Positions 1 through 8,805 of a stretch of 64,000 bases of DNA are shown here, piece by piece. How positions within the stretch are numbered: position 1 is the first letter of the stretch; every line of letters begins with the position of its first letter. This stretch comes from Sediminicola sp035798135 (lineage in GTDB: Bacteria > Bacteroidota > Bacteroidia > Flavobacteriales > Flavobacteriaceae), in the NCBI GenBank assembly GCA_035798135.1, contig JAPFBR010000004.1:1-64000 (forward strand), given 5' to 3'. The position numbers and the translations under genes were made by a program. The notes under the pieces were generated by a model. That model did no database searches. It was given only the letters and a program-made list of their open reading frames with translations, and was not told the DNA's origin.

Positions 1-2
1 TG

Positions 3-74
3 TAGTCCGTAGGGGAATCGAACCCCTGTTACCAGGATGAAAACCTGGCGTCCTAACCCCTAGACGAACGGACC
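3..74 (-). tRNA. tRNA-Glu (anticodon UUC)
   Basis: Read on the minus strand this folds as a complete tRNA. The 7-bp acceptor stem has a G:U first pair. The anticodon arm is CCAGG-loop-CCTGG with loop TTTTCAT, giving anticodon TTC. The T arm carries GGTTCGATTCC. The discriminator base is A and the following bases are not CCA, so CCA must be added after transcription. It lies downstream of proS on the same strand. Confidence 0.97.
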
Positions 75-152
75 ATTACATTGTGTAATTGCGGATGCAA
101 AAATACAATTATTTTTAACTATTGCAACACCTACAGAATATTTTTTTACTTT

Positions 153-1628
153 TTAATATGCCTTCGCAAACAATACTCTTTTTGTTGCAGGTTTTCCTGT
201 AACCATGCAACTTCCAGCCTCGTCCTTAGCATCTATTGGAATACAACGGATTGTTGCTTTGGTCTCTTCTTTTATCTTATCTTCTGTTTCAAGTGTTCCA
301 TCCCAAAAGGCGGAAATAAAACCTCCTTTATTTTCCAGCACTTCCTTAAACTCTTGGTATGAGTCCACTTCAGTGATGTGTTTTTTTCTATAATCCAATG
401 CTTTTTGGTATATATTTCGCTGAATGTCCTCCATCAAAAATTCAATTTTAGCAACCACCCCATCAGCTTGCACCGTTTCCTTTTCCAAGGTATCCCTCCT
501 AGCCAATTCATAGGTGTTATTTTCCATATCTCGCTGACCAATTGCAAGGCGCACAGGGACTCCCTTCAACTCATATTCATTGAACTTGAAACCTGGTTTA
601 TGGGTATCCCTATTGTCATATTTTACGCTAATGCCCTTGACGCGTAATTCCTTGACCAAGGGAGCCACTCTTTCAGAAATAGCATCCAATTGTTCCTCTC
701 CTTTATATATAGGCACTATCACCACCTGTATGGGTGCGAGTTTTGGAGGTAGCACCAAACCATTATCATCACTATGGGTCATTACCAAAGCTCCCATCAG
801 TCTTGTGGAAGCTCCCCAAGAGGTAGCCCATACATATTCTTGCTTACCTTCTTTGTTGGCGAATTTAACATCGAAAGCCTTCGCAAAGTTCTGTCCCAGA
901 AAATGTGAGGTTCCTGCCTGCAATGCCTTGCCATCTTGCATCAAAGCTTCGATACAATACGTTTCCACAGCACCGGCAAATCGTTCGCTTTCCGTTTTAA
1001 TACCCTTTATCACCGGCATTGCCATATGCTCCTCTGCAAATTCGGCATAAATATGCATCATTTGTTCCGCTTCAGCTATGGCCTCTTTTTCAGTGGCATG
1101 GGCTGTATGCCCTTCTTGCCATAAAAACTCTGCTGTTCTTAAGAATAAGCGGGTCCTCATTTCCCAACGCACCACGTTGGCCCATTGATTGATCAATAAA
1201 GGTAAGTCCCGATAGGACTGTATCCATCTTCTATAGGTGTCCCAAATGATGGTTTCCGAGGTTGGCCTAATAATAAGTTCTTCCTCCAACTTGGCATCGG
1301 GATCCACAATAATCCCACTACCGTCCTCTGCATTTTTCAACCTATAATGGGTAACTACCGCACATTCCTTTGCAAATCCTGCAACATGACTTGCCTCTTT
1401 ACTCAAATAGGATTTTGGTATAAACAACGGAAAATACGCATTTTCATGTCCCGTTTCCTTGAACATTTTATCTAATTGGGCCTGCATCTTCTCCCAAATG
1501 GCGTAACCATAGGGTTTAATGACCATACAACCCCTAACCCCCGAGTTCTCAGCAAGATCCGCTTTTACTACAAGTTCATTATACCATTTGGAATAATCTT
1601 CTGCTCTTTTCGTTAAATTTTTACCCAT
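153..1628 (-). CDS. proS: Prolyl-tRNA synthetase, archaeal/eukaryotic type
   Basis: Cytoplasmic class II aminoacyl-tRNA synthetase that charges tRNA-Pro with proline. The 491-residue length and lack of the bacterial editing insertion mark the short archaeal/eukaryotic-type ProS that Bacteroidota carry. Visible motifs are RPTSET near residue 120, the motif 2 region RTRLFLRTAEFLWQEGHTAH near 157-176, and the proline-pocket motif GTSHFLGQNFAKAF near 240. The C-terminal third holds the anticodon-binding domain and a zinc-binding-like tail ending near an aromatic residue, as is usual for this form. The start ATG at 1628 gives the expected N-terminus (KRAEDYSKWYNELV). The gene is monocistronic, with tRNA-Glu downstream. 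Confidence 0.97.
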   Translation of the reverse strand: MGKNLTKRAEDYSKWYNELVVKADLAENSGVRGCMVIKPYGYAIWEKMQAQLDKMFKETGHENAYFPLFIPKSYLSKEASHVAGFAKECAVVTHYRLKNAEDGSGIIVDPDAKLEEELIIRPTSETIIWDTYRRWIQSYRDLPLLINQWANVVRWEMRTRLFLRTAEFLWQEGHTAHATEKEAIAEAEQMMHIYAEFAEEHMAMPVIKGIKTESERFAGAVETYCIEALMQDGKALQAGTSHFLGQNFAKAFDVKFANKEGKQEYVWATSWGASTRLMGALVMTHSDDNGLVLPPKLAPIQVVIVPIYKGEEQLDAISERVAPLVKELRVKGISVKYDNRDTHKPGFKFNEYELKGVPVRLAIGQRDMENNTYELARRDTLEKETVQADGVVAKIEFLMEDIQRNIYQKALDYRKKHITEVDSYQEFKEVLENKGGFISAFWDGTLETEDKIKEETKATIRCIPIDAKDEAGSCMVTGKPATKRVLFAKAY

Positions 1629-1727
1629 ATTAGTAAGTTTGGCACAAAACTTGCGACTTTATTCTTATAAGAAATAGTTCCGCAAAACTAACTATTTTTA
1701 CCATGTTCAACAATTAAATTTAAAACG

Positions 1728-3059
1728 ATGATACAAACTGCACCCCTTAAAAAAATTAGAACGGCATCCTTCATTGCCCTGATAGGCATTTTAGGGGTCT
1801 CCTGTGGATCTTACCAACAGGCATCGTACTATAATGATGGTATCTATTCTGACAACAACAGACCTGTTGTTGAATCAAGATCGCGAGAAATGGTTCAACA
1901 ACCCCAACAAGTAGAAACCAATACCTATGGGGATTATTTTGGGCAAAAGGCCGATGAATACCAAGACATTTTGGGAAGCGAAGTATTTACGGATGTAGAT
2001 GGCTATTATAGTGATGTTGAACAGGACAGTTTGGATGTTAACCAAGATGAAAATTATTATACCAACAAAAATTCCTATAATGGGCAACCAGGATGGGGAG
2101 ACAACCCACAATCTGTAAACATTAATATTTATGACAATAACTGGGGTTGGAACAACAACCCTTGGTTATGGAACGACCCTTGGATGTGGAATGGTGGATT
2201 TGGATGGAATAATTGGGGCTGGGGCGGAGGCTATGGTTGGAACCGTGGATTTGGATGGAATAACTGGGGCGGTGGCTTCGGTTGGGGCGGCGGTTTTGGT
2301 TGGAATAATTGGGGCTGGGGAGGCTATGGCGGTTTTTATGGCAACAATTTCTACAACAATTACAATAGGGCATATGGTTATAACAGCGGAAGAAGGGGCT
2401 ACTATAATGGCAACAATTCTATCCGCGACTTTAATTCCACTGCACTTAGAGGAAGGTCAAATTTGACCACCTCCAGCACAAGAGGCAATGCTTCCAAGTA
2501 TAGAAGCACCTCCAATAGATCCAATGTCAATACAAGGAGTACAACTTCAAGAAATTCCAGTATTTATAGAAATGGTACTACATCAAGAAGAACTGTTGGC
2601 GTAGATGCTGCAGTTAGGAACAGGTCATACCGCACTAGTAGAAGTTCCAGAACTACACCTAGGTATGATTCCAATAGCGCAAGGAGTTCCCAAACGTATA
2701 GAGGCAATTCGTATCAAAGATCTACTCCCAACAGAAGTTATACCCCTAGGAGCAGCAATTATTCAAGATCTTCGACTCCAAGTTCCAGTAGATCAAGTGG
2801 CACCATTAGAAGTAGTGGTAGCAGATCTAGAAGCTCAGGGAACAACGTACGTAGTTCAGGGGGCAGTAGATCCAGAAGTTCGGGCAATGTAAGAAGTTCG
2901 GGGGGCAGTAGCTCCAGAAGTTCGGGCAATGTAAGAAGTTCAGGTGGCAGCAGCTCTAGGAGTTCAGGCAGTGTAAGAAGTTCTAGTGGCGGTAGCTCTA
3001 GAAGTTCAGGCACTTCATCCTCTTCGAGATCTTCTTCATCAAGGGGAAGGGGAAATTAA
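1728..3059 (+). CDS. Low-complexity lipoprotein, Gly/Trp/Asn-rich centre and Ser/Arg/Gly-rich repeat tail
   Basis: No known family recognised. The N-terminus is a lipoprotein signal with a cysteine near residue 26 (GVSC). It is followed by an acidic, Tyr/Asp-rich region, then about residues 135-208 composed almost only of Gly, Trp, Asn, Phe and Tyr (units such as GFGWNNWGWGG). The C-terminal half is basic and Ser/Thr/Asn/Arg-rich and ends in four imperfect 14-residue units (RSSGGSSSRSSGNV-like) at about residues 363-428. The composition suggests an unstructured or self-associating envelope protein, but its function is unknown. It lies 32 bases upstream of a FadL-like barrel gene on the same strand, so co-transcription is likely. 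Confidence 0.8.
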   Translation: MIQTAPLKKIRTASFIALIGILGVSCGSYQQASYYNDGIYSDNNRPVVESRSREMVQQPQQVETNTYGDYFGQKADEYQDILGSEVFTDVDGYYSDVEQDSLDVNQDENYYTNKNSYNGQPGWGDNPQSVNINIYDNNWGWNNNPWLWNDPWMWNGGFGWNNWGWGGGYGWNRGFGWNNWGGGFGWGGGFGWNNWGWGGYGGFYGNNFYNNYNRAYGYNSGRRGYYNGNNSIRDFNSTALRGRSNLTTSSTRGNASKYRSTSNRSNVNTRSTTSRNSSIYRNGTTSRRTVGVDAAVRNRSYRTSRSSRTTPRYDSNSARSSQTYRGNSYQRSTPNRSYTPRSSNYSRSSTPSSSRSSGTIRSSGSRSRSSGNNVRSSGGSRSRSSGNVRSSGGSSSRSSGNVRSSGGSSSRSSGSVRSSSGGSSRSSGTSSSSRSSSSRGRGN

Positions 3060-3091
3060 TTCCATTACGATCAAACTTAAAATCAGAAAAG

Positions 3092-4600
3092 ATGAAAAGG
3101 AAATTCACTTTACTAATGGTCTTCGCATGTCTCATCGCAAATGCCCAGAACATTACAGACGTACTTAGATATAGCACTGAAAATATACAGGGAACGGGAA
3201 GATTTCAAGGACTTAGCGGAGCATTTGGTGCATTAGGAGGAGATTTATCGGCATTAAATGTGAACCCAGCAGGGTCCGCGGTTTTCAATAACAGTCAGTT
3301 TTCCATATCTGCATCCAACTATAACCGGGACAATAGGGCCACCTATTTTAACAGCACCTCCATTTCGGATTTAAACACTTTGGATATCAACCAACTGGGT
3401 GTTGTCTTTGTTTTTAACAATACCGATATAAATTCGGACTGGAAAAAAGTTTCCTTGGCCTTAAATTATGATGTGGTTCAAAACTATGACGATGACATTT
3501 TTATTTCCGGAAATAGCAATCAGGGTATTGATAACTACTTTTTAAACTTTGCCCAAGGCGTTCCCTTTGGTCCCTTATTGATACAAAACGGAGAATTTAT
3601 AGAAGAGGCCTATTTGGACATTGGTTCTAGTTTGGGTTTTGTGGACCAACAAGCTTTTCTTGGTTATTATGGAGGAATAATAGATCCGGTTGACCCTGAT
3701 GATGATAACAATACCGCCTATATCTCCAATGCGAATTACAGTACGGTAAACCAACAATATTTCAAAAGCACCTCCGGATACAACAGTAAATTTACAGCGA
3801 ACTTGGCAACCCAATATCAAAATAACCTGTACCTGGGGGCCTCCTTAAATTTTCATAACGTATCCTACAACCAATTGACAACCTTACGTGAAAGTGGCTA
3901 TGATAGTGACTCTGAAATTCAATTCACCTCTTTTGATAACTTATTGCGAACTGAAGGTGCGGGATTTTCGTTGAGTTTGGGAGGAATAGCAAAATTAAAC
4001 GAAAACATAAGGATCGGAGGAAGCTACCAATCCCCCACATGGTATCGATTGACCGATGATACCGCCCAAAGAATAAATTCTGATCTTGCGGATGATGATA
4101 TAGGATTCATCGATTTCAACATTGTGAACCTTTTTGAGCGCTATACCATAAAAACACCGGCCAAAGTTACCGGTAGTTTGGCGGTCATCTTTGGGAGTGA
4201 TGGATTACTGAGTTTCGATTATGGATATCAGGACATGTCACAAGCCGAATTGAGACCTATGAACGACCCAGCATTCCAATCCGAAAACGCCTTTATCGGC
4301 AATGAACTTGGGGGCGTTTCTTCCTTTAGATTGGGAGGCGAATACAGACTTGACCAAGTGAGCCTTAGAGCTGGCTATAGATACGAGCAAAGCCCGTACA
4401 AAAATGGTTTTACTGTTGGTGATCTCAATGGCTATTCGGCAGGGATAGGCTATAACTTTGGCATAAGCAGATTGGATCTTGCCTATAATAAGACGGAGCA
4501 GGATATAGATCAACAATTATACAGCACAGGTTTGGACACCCCTGCGGCAGTTAACAATAGAAACAGCAATATTACTTTGGGATACACCTTAAATTTCTAA
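3092..4600 (+). CDS. FadL/OMPP1-like outer-membrane protein
   Basis: A 502-residue protein with a cleavable signal peptide (ends near AQN at residue 20). Its sequence has the pattern of the OMPP1/FadL/TodX transporter family in Bacteroidota. An N-terminal stretch GRFQGLSGAFGALGGDLSALNVNPAG matches the typical hatch-region start 'GARATGMGGAFTAVADDASAVYWNPAG'. Alternating amphipathic strands follow, ending with an aromatic C-terminal residue (LGYTLNF) as expected for BAM-assembled barrels. Family members take up long-chain fatty acids or other hydrophobic compounds, but the substrate here is unknown. It probably shares a transcript with the upstream low-complexity lipoprotein and ends at a strong terminator. 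Confidence 0.82.
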   Translation: MKRKFTLLMVFACLIANAQNITDVLRYSTENIQGTGRFQGLSGAFGALGGDLSALNVNPAGSAVFNNSQFSISASNYNRDNRATYFNSTSISDLNTLDINQLGVVFVFNNTDINSDWKKVSLALNYDVVQNYDDDIFISGNSNQGIDNYFLNFAQGVPFGPLLIQNGEFIEEAYLDIGSSLGFVDQQAFLGYYGGIIDPVDPDDDNNTAYISNANYSTVNQQYFKSTSGYNSKFTANLATQYQNNLYLGASLNFHNVSYNQLTTLRESGYDSDSEIQFTSFDNLLRTEGAGFSLSLGGIAKLNENIRIGGSYQSPTWYRLTDDTAQRINSDLADDDIGFIDFNIVNLFERYTIKTPAKVTGSLAVIFGSDGLLSFDYGYQDMSQAELRPMNDPAFQSENAFIGNELGGVSSFRLGGEYRLDQVSLRAGYRYEQSPYKNGFTVGDLNGYSAGIGYNFGISRLDLAYNKTEQDIDQQLYSTGLDTPAAVNNRNSNITLGYTLNF

Positions 4601-4623
4601 GGAAAGAAAAAAGTATGAGCAAC

Positions 4624-4651
4624 AAAAAAACCGGCGATTGCCGGTTTTTTT
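4624..4651. terminator. Bidirectional rho-independent terminator
   Basis: CCGGC-GATT-GCCGG stem flanked by seven A on the left and seven T on the right, so it can stop transcription on both strands. It separates the FadL-like gene (+) from the convergent T9SS cargo gene (-), whose stop codon lies 2 bases away. Confidence 0.93.
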
Positions 4652-4652
4652 G

Positions 4653-6050
4653 TTATCGGACCAGAGAGAAATGGGTCCTTAATGTTTTTGCCACAACAAT
4701 ACCTTGCTCGTCCCTGGAATATTCCATCTTAAACCAATAATCGGAGGAAGGCATGGGATTTCCTATATAGGTCCCATCCCAACCCAAGGTATTCAGTTCC
4801 ATCTGTTTTAAAAGCTTTCCATAGCGATCAAAAATAAAAATGACCGGGTCTACCAAGGTCTCTATTCCTTTTACATTCCAGAAATCATTAATCCCATCAG
4901 CATTGGGAGTGAAAAATTTAGGATAGCCCACCACCAAGAAAGGAATAGGATCTGTTGTTCCACATCCATTCTTATCGTTAATAATGACAGTATTCTCGCC
5001 TGGAGGCACATCCAAAAATATTGGTGAATCTTGAAATTCACCTCCATTGATGGCATACTCATAAGAGCCGTCACCATCTACCACTATTTCAATATTATTG
5101 CTATCTGACAGATCTGCCAAGATGATCACTTCATCCAAAATGGGCATCCCATAATAGGTGATCAAAATATCATCTGTAATTATGGTTGCCAAACTAGTTT
5201 GTATCTCCACATAGTACCTTCCAGAGTTGGGACTTGTGACCGTTAATTCGGTTGCAGCGGGACCAGAAGCCAATACGGCATCAATGGTGCCATCGTCCTC
5301 ATAATCGACACTCCAGGTAACATTGACAATATCGGGACCTGCAGGTGAATTCAAAGCACTTAAAACGATATCCGGGTCATCTTCACAGGCATAGATATCC
5401 AATCCTAAAAATTCATCCCTTAGCGTACAATCCAAGGCAGAATTTTGATCTGCATCCACGGAACTTCCTGTAAAAGTCAAGGAAAATGGTTCTGGATCCC
5501 CATCAAAATTCGTGTTGAAATTATTGATCAACAAATAATAGATTTCCCCCGCGGTAACATCCAACCATTCATCATAGGTGTTCTGGCTTCCTGTTAAAAA
5601 AGGGGCACCTTCTTGTCCGTTGGAAGGATTGACACCTATCCCTGTGAAATCGGTATTATTAACTTCGTAATTACACCTTATGGGTTGTGCGTTGCCGCTA
5701 CTGATGGCGCCACAATCCACATCGGGGCCATAAAGGGCAAAATCCCATTCGGCCGTTGAGGAAAGTGCTTCTATATCAAAGCCAATTTGTCCGTCCGTTC
5801 CGGCTCTAAATACATACCAAGAGGTGTTGTTCTCAATATTTGCAGAAGCCACGCTCCCCTTTTCCAGACATCCAGATTGACGAATTAAATCGGGATCAAA
5901 ATCGTCCACATCCCCACTACCATCGGTCTCCGACAGTATAGGTGCATCGGCACAAACGGGTATGGCACTTCGACAATCAGGGGAATTCTGTGCCATGGAA
6001 GCCCAAGAAAAAAGCAACCAAAAACACATTGAAAAAAAAAGAATTCGCAT
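4653..6050 (-). CDS. Secreted protein with type IX secretion type-B sorting domain
   Basis: A 465-residue exported protein. The signal peptide ends near ASMAQ (residue 21). The N-terminal 190 residues form a Cys-containing beta-sandwich-like region (SPDCRSAIPVCADAP, SWYVFRAG, YDEWLDVTAGEIYYLLINNF) also seen in the adjacent paralogue. A short Ig/PKD-like middle follows. The last ~90 residues are the gliding motility-associated C-terminal (CHU_C) domain: FPKFFTPNADGINDFWNV, FIFDRYGKLLKQ, GWDGTYIGNPMPSSDYWF, ending FSLVR. That domain is known to direct export by the type IX secretion system and surface attachment or release. The N-terminal function is unknown. Confidence 0.88.
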   Translation of the reverse strand: MRILFFSMCFWLLFSWASMAQNSPDCRSAIPVCADAPILSETDGSGDVDDFDPDLIRQSGCLEKGSVASANIENNTSWYVFRAGTDGQIGFDIEALSSTAEWDFALYGPDVDCGAISSGNAQPIRCNYEVNNTDFTGIGVNPSNGQEGAPFLTGSQNTYDEWLDVTAGEIYYLLINNFNTNFDGDPEPFSLTFTGSSVDADQNSALDCTLRDEFLGLDIYACEDDPDIVLSALNSPAGPDIVNVTWSVDYEDDGTIDAVLASGPAATELTVTSPNSGRYYVEIQTSLATIITDDILITYYGMPILDEVIILADLSDSNNIEIVVDGDGSYEYAINGGEFQDSPIFLDVPPGENTVIINDKNGCGTTDPIPFLVVGYPKFFTPNADGINDFWNVKGIETLVDPVIFIFDRYGKLLKQMELNTLGWDGTYIGNPMPSSDYWFKMEYSRDEQGIVVAKTLRTHFSLVR

Positions 6051-6171
6051 AGATTATGGGGCTATCGTGATACAAATAATCAGTATAATAACTCCCACTA
6101 CCCTATTTTAGTATATTTCAAGACAAAATTTATTCGTTTTATCGATAAAAGGAACTCAAGAAGAAGCGACA

Positions 6172-7974
6172 CTATCGCTTTAGAGAAAAATGACTGTCAA
6201 TATATTTTGCTGTAGTACGTAGCCCTCTTGCATCTACATACGTAAGTTGAAACCAGTAATCGGAAGAAGGTAAACTTTTACCATTGACTTCCCCATTCCA
6301 TCCCATACTCTCCTTGGTCATCTGTCTTAACAGCTTCCCATATCGATCATAAATAAAGATCACAGGATCTTGAAGGGCTTCAATTCCAACAATATTCCAT
6401 TCATCGTTGACAGAATCACCATTGGGACTGAAAAATTTTGGGAATCCCACCACAACAATAGGTTCCGAGACCGATCCACATCCCTTTAAATCATTAATGG
6501 TAACAACATGATCTCCTGGCAATACATTGGAAAAGGTATTGCCTTCTTGAAATGGGCCATTGTCAAGTTGGTATTCAAATAGACCGTCAATATCCGTAAT
6601 GACCGAAACAGTATTGTTATCCTGCACATCCTCAATGACCACATCCGTGATGGCCGGGGTTTTAGAAATAACAACATTAATGGGCACAATGCGTTCACAA
6701 GGAAAACCATTTTCCTCATAAGTCATTGTAAGAATATAAGTTCCCCCTACAAAAACTTCAATACTTGAGGAAGTAGCCCCTGTACTCCACGAATAACTAT
6801 ATGCCGCATTTGCAATGAGCACTCCAATAACCGCTGAAGTACTATTTTCACATAAAAATATTTCAGTTGGAAAGGTGATTTCTGGAGTCTGCAACACCTT
6901 CAATTCAAATTGTTGGGAAACATCGAAGCATTCTGGATTGGCCAATGACGTAGTTCTTACATAAATAGTTTCTATTCCAGGTTTAATGGGATATTCCTTG
7001 GGAAGTTGACCCATGCCATCAACGGCATCGGATAAGGAGTTATGGTAACTCACCATAAATTCTGTTGTTGACTGATTCCCCAATGCCTCTTGGTCCTTTT
7101 GGAAAAGATCATAAAATCCAAGATCTGAACAAGCGGTTTCATCTGCGACAGCAAAGGTTGTCGGAGCGGTTATAAAACCTATTTGAACATCACTAAATAT
7201 GGTTTCGGTCCCAGTACTGACCTTCACCCTATAAAAGGCAGAAAGGTTCACATTTAAAGTAGGACCTGTTTCCCCTAATATCAAAGTAAAACCACTTCCC
7301 GTATCTGAGAACCATTCGTATTGTATGGCATTTGTTGTGGTGGCATCCAAAACTATATTTTCATTGTCGCACGCTACCAGCGGTGGCCCCAATAAATTGG
7401 TGATAATGGAACAATCCAAAGCATCATAGGGATTGGTCTCAAAAATACTTCCAGAAAATTGGATTGAGAACCCAGAATTACTGTTGCTATAATTGTTGAT
7501 CAACAAGTAATAATCTTCCCCTGCCGTAACATCCAACCACTCATCATACAACAGGGATTCTGAATTTCCTGTGGGGTCTTCCCCTATGCCCATGTGCGTA
7601 AGATTATCACGATTGTCAAAAAAATTACATCTAATAGGCTCCCCCAAGTTGGCACAATCACTGGCTTTGTAGAGGGCAAAATCCCAATCTTCCGAAGCGT
7701 CGAAACCTATATTAATTCCAAGTTGGCCTGCTGCTGAAGTCCTGAATCTATACCACGCGGAATTGTCTTCGATAAAGCCGCTGAGGGAAGTTTCCAAACA
7801 ACCAGAGGTGGCTGCGCCATTGAAATCATCAATACCATAATCATTGGTACCTCCATTGACCGGGGTATTGCTACAAATAGGGATAGCCCCACTACAATCT
7901 GGAGATATTTGTCCAAAGACAGTTTGTATCCCAAACAATAATGGCAACCATAGCAGTACAGTAGCCCTTTTCAT
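6172..7974 (-). CDS. Secreted protein with type IX secretion type-B sorting domain, paralogue of its neighbour
   Basis: A 600-residue exported protein with a signal peptide ending near FGQ (residue 22). It has the same N-terminal module as the downstream gene (SPDCSGAIPICSNTPV, SAWYRFRTSAAGQLGI, YDEWLDVTAGEDYYLLINNY). It adds a longer middle of Ig-like/PKD-like repeats (for example SYSWSTGATSSSIEVFVGGTY) and ends with the CHU_C domain (FPKFFSPNGDSVNDEWNI ... FSLKR). The two genes are in tandem with a 121-base gap and clearly arose by duplication. The extra Ig-like repeats account for the size difference. It is likely a cell-surface or released adhesin or structural protein; the exact role is unknown. 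Confidence 0.88.
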   Translation of the reverse strand: MKRATVLLWLPLLFGIQTVFGQISPDCSGAIPICSNTPVNGGTNDYGIDDFNGAATSGCLETSLSGFIEDNSAWYRFRTSAAGQLGINIGFDASEDWDFALYKASDCANLGEPIRCNFFDNRDNLTHMGIGEDPTGNSESLLYDEWLDVTAGEDYYLLINNYSNSNSGFSIQFSGSIFETNPYDALDCSIITNLLGPPLVACDNENIVLDATTTNAIQYEWFSDTGSGFTLILGETGPTLNVNLSAFYRVKVSTGTETIFSDVQIGFITAPTTFAVADETACSDLGFYDLFQKDQEALGNQSTTEFMVSYHNSLSDAVDGMGQLPKEYPIKPGIETIYVRTTSLANPECFDVSQQFELKVLQTPEITFPTEIFLCENSTSAVIGVLIANAAYSYSWSTGATSSSIEVFVGGTYILTMTYEENGFPCERIVPINVVISKTPAITDVVIEDVQDNNTVSVITDIDGLFEYQLDNGPFQEGNTFSNVLPGDHVVTINDLKGCGSVSEPIVVVGFPKFFSPNGDSVNDEWNIVGIEALQDPVIFIYDRYGKLLRQMTKESMGWNGEVNGKSLPSSDYWFQLTYVDARGLRTTAKYIDSHFSLKR

Positions 7975-8079
7975 AAATCAATTCCTATTTGACAGGATTA
8001 AAAATAATGAGAGTCGCGCCTTAACACTAATTTATGTTGTCAAACACCCCATACATGGCATAAAGTGCCATTTAATGTA

Positions 8080-8087
8080 TATCTTTG
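8080..8087 (+). promoter_or_regulatory. Bacteroidota -7 box of folE
   Basis: TATCTTTG matches the TAnnTTTG -7 element of Bacteroidota housekeeping promoters and lies 23 bases before the folE start. No clear -33 TTG at the right spacing is visible. Confidence 0.5.
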
Positions 8088-8110
8088 CCTCCTTAAAAAG
8101 TCTTAAATAA

Positions 8111-8791
8111 ATGAAAGTGGATAGCGCATTAGAAGAGCATTTTGAGGAGATGGGAGACAACCATGCTTCTTCCGCTGAAGACACGCCTTTAAGAGAGGAT
8201 GCCTTCGTTTTAACTGATGAAGAAAAAATAAAAAGAATAAAGGGAAGCGTTAAAGAAATTATGTTGACCCTAGGGCTCGATTTGGATGACGATAGTCTTA
8301 AAGGAACTCCTAACCGGGTGGCAAAAATGTTCGTCGATGAAATTTTTGGAGGATTGCACCCCAACAGAAAACCAAAAGCCTCCACCTTCGAAAACAAATA
8401 TAAATATGGCGAAATGCTTGTGGAGAAGAATATTACCCTCTACTCTACTTGTGAACACCATTTATTGCCAATTGTTGGAAGGGCCCATGTTGCCTATATC
8501 TCCAATGGTTCCGTTGTTGGATTATCCAAAATGAACAGGATTGTGGATTATTTTGCCAAAAGACCACAGGTTCAAGAAAGATTGAATATTCAAATTGTAC
8601 GAGAATTACAAAAAGTTTTGGGTACCGAGGATGTTGCCTGTGTAATAGATGCCAAGCATCTTTGCGTTAATTCCAGAGGAATTCGTGATATAGAGAGTAG
8701 CACCGTAACCGCTGAGTATGGTGGTAAATTCAAAGACGACAAAGTGAGAAGGGAGTTCTTAAACTTCATTAATATGGATACCAACTTTTAA
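8111..8791 (+). CDS. folE: GTP cyclohydrolase I
   Basis: Converts GTP to 7,8-dihydroneopterin triphosphate, the first step of tetrahydrofolate (and pterin) synthesis, as a cytoplasmic homodecamer. The 226-residue protein has the zinc/active-site motif STCEHHLLPIVGRAHVAYI, the second zinc cysteine in KHLCV, and the C-terminal SRGI...STVTAEYGG signature. The first ~50 residues are an acidic extension of the kind often seen in this lineage. The gene is followed by cysS with a gap of 14 bases and is probably co-transcribed with it. Confidence 0.97.
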   Translation: MKVDSALEEHFEEMGDNHASSAEDTPLREDAFVLTDEEKIKRIKGSVKEIMLTLGLDLDDDSLKGTPNRVAKMFVDEIFGGLHPNRKPKASTFENKYKYGEMLVEKNITLYSTCEHHLLPIVGRAHVAYISNGSVVGLSKMNRIVDYFAKRPQVQERLNIQIVRELQKVLGTEDVACVIDAKHLCVNSRGIRDIESSTVTAEYGGKFKDDKVRREFLNFINMDTNF

Positions 8792-8805
8792 TTCTTTATT
8801 TGGCA

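Noticed and set aside
2131..2466. 111-codon plus-strand frame inside the lipoprotein gene
   Set aside because: It is an alternate frame of a Gly/Trp/Asn-rich repetitive sequence, with composition created by the repeats and no start signal or conserved pattern.
2815..3010. Regularly spaced repeats that could suggest a CRISPR array
   Set aside because: They are in-frame 42-base coding repeats of Ser/Gly/Arg with no unique spacers or cas genes.
8800..8805. TTG start codon for cysS
   Set aside because: The ATG at 8806 gives the conserved N-terminus; TTG would add only two residues and has no better support.
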